64,000 nucleotides of DNA, taken from Salsipaludibacter albus. Its GTDB lineage: Bacteria; Actinomycetota; Nitriliruptoria; Nitriliruptorales; Nitriliruptoraceae. The stretch spans positions 26,288 to 90,287 of the forward strand of contig NZ_JAHOPH010000016.1 in assembly GCF_019798055.1 (NCBI RefSeq). The letters are read 5' to 3'. The notes under the pieces were generated by a model. That model saw only the letters and a program-made list of their open reading frames with translations, ran no database searches and was not told the origin of the DNA. This document shows, piece after piece, positions 61,916 through 64,000 of the stretch. The position numbers were made by a program, and so were the translations under genes. How positions within the stretch are numbered: the first letter of the stretch is position 1; each line of letters starts with the position of its first letter.

Positions 61916-62758
61916 ATGGATGCGCCCGCGGCCGTCCTGGCCCTGATCCTCGCGGAGGCGGCCATCGGCGGCCTGGTCTTCGTCTGGCTCGCGCCGACCT
62001 GGGGGAACCTGCGCCACGGCTACGAGATCCTCGTCACCGCGACCCTGGCACTGATGGCGTGGGGAGCCTGGGCCTCGCTGCAGTCACCCATGGCGACCGT
62101 CGCCGGCGACTCCGCCCGTGCACTGTCGCTGACGACCTGGACCTCACGGGGGCTGGCCGCCACCGCGATCCTCGCGGCCGTGGCCGTCGTCGTGCTCGCC
62201 GTGCGGATCCAGCCCGTGGTCGGGCGGATCGCCGGGATCTCCGCCACGGTGGCCGGGGTCGCCTCGCTGGTGCCGCTGGCCGGGCTGCGCACCCTGCGCG
62301 ACGGTGCCGGGGGCTGGGGGCTGGGCGTGCTCGAGCTGGTGCTCGGCGCGATCCTGCTCGGTGCGATCTGGGACGGCATGGTGCTCGGCCACTGGTACCT
62401 GGTCGAGCGCCGGCTCTCCAACCGCTACATGGTGTGGATGGCCAAGGTCAACGTGGGTGCCGTCGTGGCCGGGTTCGGATCGGTCGCGCTGTCGTCGCTG
62501 AACGCGCCACCGTGCGTCGGACTGGCCGGGGCCGAGCTGTCGACCTGCGTGTCCACGATCTCGCCGCTGCTGTCGGTCGGGAACATGACCCTGCTGATCG
62601 GGTTCGGGGTGATGGCGCTGATCGCGGTCATCGCCGGCTTCAACCTCCGCCTGGCCAACGAGGGCGGCCGCTCCATCCAGGCCTCCACCGGCATGTTCTA
62701 CCTCGCCGTCATCCTCGCCCCCGCCGCCGAGTTCGCCGCCAAGCTCCGCTTCTTCTGA
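61916..62758 (+). CDS. Integral membrane protein, about eight helices, unknown function
   Basis: A 280-residue hydrophobic protein. Helices are seen at LALILAEAAIGGLVFVWL, EILVTATLALMAWGAWASL, ATAILAAVAVVVLAV, ISATVAGVASLVPLAGL, GVLELVLGAILLGAIWDGMV, VGAVVAGFGSVALSSL, MTLLIGFGVMALIAVIAGF and YLAVILAPAAEFAAKL. A Cys pair in the loop APPCVGLAGAELSTC could bridge outside. HWYLVERRLSNRYMVWMAKV between helices 5 and 6 is a charged inner loop. GGAGGAA precedes the ATG. I cannot assign a family. Confidence 0.8.
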   Translation: MDAPAAVLALILAEAAIGGLVFVWLAPTWGNLRHGYEILVTATLALMAWGAWASLQSPMATVAGDSARALSLTTWTSRGLAATAILAAVAVVVLAVRIQPVVGRIAGISATVAGVASLVPLAGLRTLRDGAGGWGLGVLELVLGAILLGAIWDGMVLGHWYLVERRLSNRYMVWMAKVNVGAVVAGFGSVALSSLNAPPCVGLAGAELSTCVSTISPLLSVGNMTLLIGFGVMALIAVIAGFNLRLANEGGRSIQASTGMFYLAVILAPAAEFAAKLRFF

Positions 62759-62826
62759 GGCGCTGCCCGCCCCCCTCCTCGCTTCGCCTGGCTCGTCTCG
62801 CCCGCCGCCGCGTGGTGGCTGGACCC

Positions 62827-62902
62827 GATGTGAGTTGGCGATCGCGATGTGAGTTCGGCGCGTCACGGCGTCGAACTCACATCGCGGCGTGCAACTCACA
62901 TC
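62827..62902. repeat. Nested inverted repeat built from four GATGTGAGTT arms
   Basis: GATGTGAGTT occurs at 62827-62836 and, with a further C, at 62846-62856; their complements occur at 62873-62883 and 62893-62902. The outer pair and inner pair are each perfect, and the 9-nt gaps on both sides are equal, so the whole can fold into one long stepped hairpin. It lies between two convergent genes. Confidence 0.75.
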
Positions 62903-62967
62903 GCGATGGGTGGTCGGACGCGGGAGGGTGGGCACGGACGCGCTTGGACGTTGCGAGCCTGCGAGCA

Positions 62968-62986
62968 ACTCCGGTGCATCCGGAGT
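62968..62986. terminator. Small hairpin in the 251-nt convergent gap
   Basis: ACTCCGG, loop TGCAT, CCGGAGT. Together with the nested repeat it fills the space between the membrane-protein and methyltransferase stops; no gene was seen in the gap. Confidence 0.45.
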
Positions 62987-63009
62987 GGCGTTTCCTCGGA
63001 GGACGAGGG

Positions 63010-63594
63010 CTACGACGGGTGCGTGGGCTCGGGGTCGCGGTCGCGGACGGCGAGGTAGGTGCCGTCGGACAGGACGACCGGCGTCGCCCACGGGGTGTCG
63101 GCCAGGCTCGCGGCGAGGTCGGCGTCGCCGGCCTCGGCGTGGCGCACGACGACCATGCCGCCCACGCGCAGGAGCCGCGCGGCGATGGCGGCCAGGGCGA
63201 CGTCGGGCGTGTCGACCTGGACGACGACGAGGTCGTAGTTGCCGTCGCGGAGTCGCTCGGAGGTCTCGGCGGGCGACCCGTTGATCAGCCGGACGTGGTC
63301 GGCGATCCCCAGTTCGGCGATCGCGTCACCCATCAGCCCGTGGCGGCGGGTGTCCGGCTCGATGCAGGTCACGATCCCACGGGGGTCCATCCCGTCCAGG
63401 AGCCACGCCGCGGTGACCCCGCCGGTGGTCCCGAGCAGGACGGCGTGGCGCACGTTGCGTTGCTCCGCGAGGTGCGACAGGAGCGCACTGGTGCCGACGT
63501 CGGGCACCTTCACCGACTGGCCCACCCGCGCCCGGACGCCCGCGAGGACGTCGTCCTCGGGGTGGATGGTGCTCTGCAGCGCGCTCACGTCCAT
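63010..63594 (-). CDS. SAM-dependent O-methyltransferase-like protein
   Basis: A 194-residue class I methyltransferase similar to the small Rv1220c-type O-methyltransferases, often found near sigE in mycobacteria. HAVLLGTTGGVTAAWLLDG is motif I, with TT where many have GT-G; VTCIEPDTRRHGLMGDAIAELG is the SAM acidic loop and YDLVVVQVDTPDVA the post-I block. KVPDVGTSALLSHLAEQRN is the usual leader. GGGAGG precedes ATG 63594. The substrate is unknown. Confidence 0.85.
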   Translation of the reverse strand: MDVSALQSTIHPEDDVLAGVRARVGQSVKVPDVGTSALLSHLAEQRNVRHAVLLGTTGGVTAAWLLDGMDPRGIVTCIEPDTRRHGLMGDAIAELGIADHVRLINGSPAETSERLRDGNYDLVVVQVDTPDVALAAIAARLLRVGGMVVVRHAEAGDADLAASLADTPWATPVVLSDGTYLAVRDRDPEPTHPS

Positions 63595-63618
63595 GTGGTG
63601 GCCTCCCGGTCCGCCGAC

Positions 63619-63624
63619 ACGGTA
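63619..63624 (-). promoter_or_regulatory. Candidate -10 box (TACCGT) for the O-methyltransferase gene
   Basis: Minus-strand TACCGT, 24 nt before the ATG at 63594. Confidence 0.35.
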
Positions 63625-63692
63625 GTCGTCGTCACCCTCCGCGGCGCACCGGGCGGCCCCCTCCGGACGATCGGCCACGGTGCCTGCACGGG

Positions 63693-63698
63693 TACGGT
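63693..63698 (+). promoter_or_regulatory. Candidate -10 box (TACGGT) for the right-edge gene
   Basis: Plus-strand TACGGT, 72 nt before the ATG at 63771. Confidence 0.3.
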
Positions 63699-63770
63699 TG
63701 CCGGAGCGGGGTCTGCCCGGCGTGGCCCTCCACGGTGCCACGGTCGGGACGTCTCGACCAAGGTGGAGTG

Positions 63771-64000
63771 ATGAGCCAGAACGACGACGCCGCGACACGT
63801 GGCGACGGCCCGGCCGACGTCCGGTCGCGGGCCGACGAGCGCGCGACCGGTGACTGGCTGGCTCCCGACCGGCGGTCCGACCGCGATCGCACCGGGCGGC
63901 TGACGACCGACCCGGCCCGCACCGGGTCACTGGACGAGGGTCGCATGTCCGCAGGACCGCCCACGGCCTCCCCGACCCCCGGTTCGACGACGCCCCGGGG
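63771..64000 (+). CDS. Start of a gene cut by the right edge, disordered N-terminus
   Basis: ATG 63771 with a GGAG ribosome site opens a frame that stays open to the end of the window (76 codons). The visible protein, starting MSQNDDAATRGDG, is hydrophilic, rich in Asp, Arg, Gly and Pro, and without a domain. Mycobacterial relatives of the neighbouring methyltransferase lie by sigE, rseA and htrA, and actinobacterial HtrA proteins begin with long disordered segments, so an HtrA-type protease is one guess. This cannot be decided here. Confidence 0.5.
   Translation, partial: MSQNDDAATRGDGPADVRSRADERATGDWLAPDRRSDRDRTGRLTTDPARTGSLDEGRMSAGPPTASPTPGSTTPR

Noticed and set aside
61943..63771. A long plus-strand frame through the membrane protein and the following gap
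   Set aside because: It is out of frame with the hydrophobic protein and its product is Arg/Gly-rich; the convergent methyltransferase with motifs explains the second half.

Overview
This is a 64 kb, very GC-rich, almost fully coding stretch of a free-living actinobacterium. The evidence is GTG starts, translationally coupled ATGA/GTGA overlaps, TANNNT-type -10 boxes usually without a clear -35, a mycothiol-dependent-isomerase-type domain, F420/PPOX-type flavoproteins, a gpgS-folP2 pair like that of mycobacteria, and an aerobic Mo-hydroxylase system. A deep-branching Actinomycetota lineage such as Nitriliruptoria (Euzebya-like) would fit, but this is inference. I saw no rRNA, tRNA, CRISPR array, insertion sequence or phage gene.

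Layout. 0-6 kb: an oligopeptide-type ABC importer (binding protein cut by the left edge, two permeases, two ATPases). 6-13.5 kb: gamma-glutamyltransferase, a PspC peptide, hydantoinase/5-oxoprolinase subunit A, and subunit B read through into a maleylpyruvate-isomerase-type domain; together they suggest uptake and breakdown of gamma-glutamyl peptides or cyclic amides. 13.5-16 kb: AlkA-type DNA glycosylase, CoA-transferase, SRPBCC protein. 16-22 kb: a Mo-hydroxylase maturation block (MoaB-XdhC fusion, MoxR/CoxD ATPase, CoxE VWA protein, XdhC, MocA-like cytidylyltransferase, TSUP exporter). 22-26.4 kb: enoyl-CoA hydratase, methyltransferase, PPOX protein, hexapeptide transferase and MoaA.

26.5-31 kb: an unusual four-gene signalling cluster: an APH-fold kinase-like protein, a membrane-anchored protein with an (A/V)QS repeat tract, a HAMP histidine kinase and an OmpR-type regulator. 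Direct repeats with an 11-bp period lie inside a palindrome upstream. 31-39 kb: form II CoxSLM hydroxylase, an LLM flavoprotein, a GH13 glucosidase/trehalose-synthase-like enzyme and CoxG. 38.9-45.2 kb: a methyltransferase and three paralogous membrane-anchored PQQ-type beta-propeller proteins (one frameshifted), with a HAD 5'-nucleotidase between two of them. 45.5-49.5 kb: a phosphonate/phosphate-type ABC importer (PhnD, PhnC, two PhnE).

49.6-64 kb: a dGTPase-like HD hydrolase, etfBA flanked by two related 50-bp hairpin elements, PdxH-like oxidase, a streptogrisin-like secreted protease, gpgS-folP2, an alpha/beta hydrolase, an SRPBCC-lipoprotein pair, a hotdog thioesterase, a cupin, a leucyl aminopeptidase, an 8-TM membrane protein, an O-methyltransferase, and the start of a gene cut by the right edge.

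Themes. The Mo genes (16-22, 25.4 and 31-39 kb) form a dispersed set for making and inserting a molybdopterin-cytosine-dinucleotide cofactor into the CoxL-like enzyme. The intergenic spaces are rich in hairpins and repeated inverted-repeat elements, including one pair of identical 35-nt hairpins, one pair of related 50-bp hairpins and one nested four-arm repeat.
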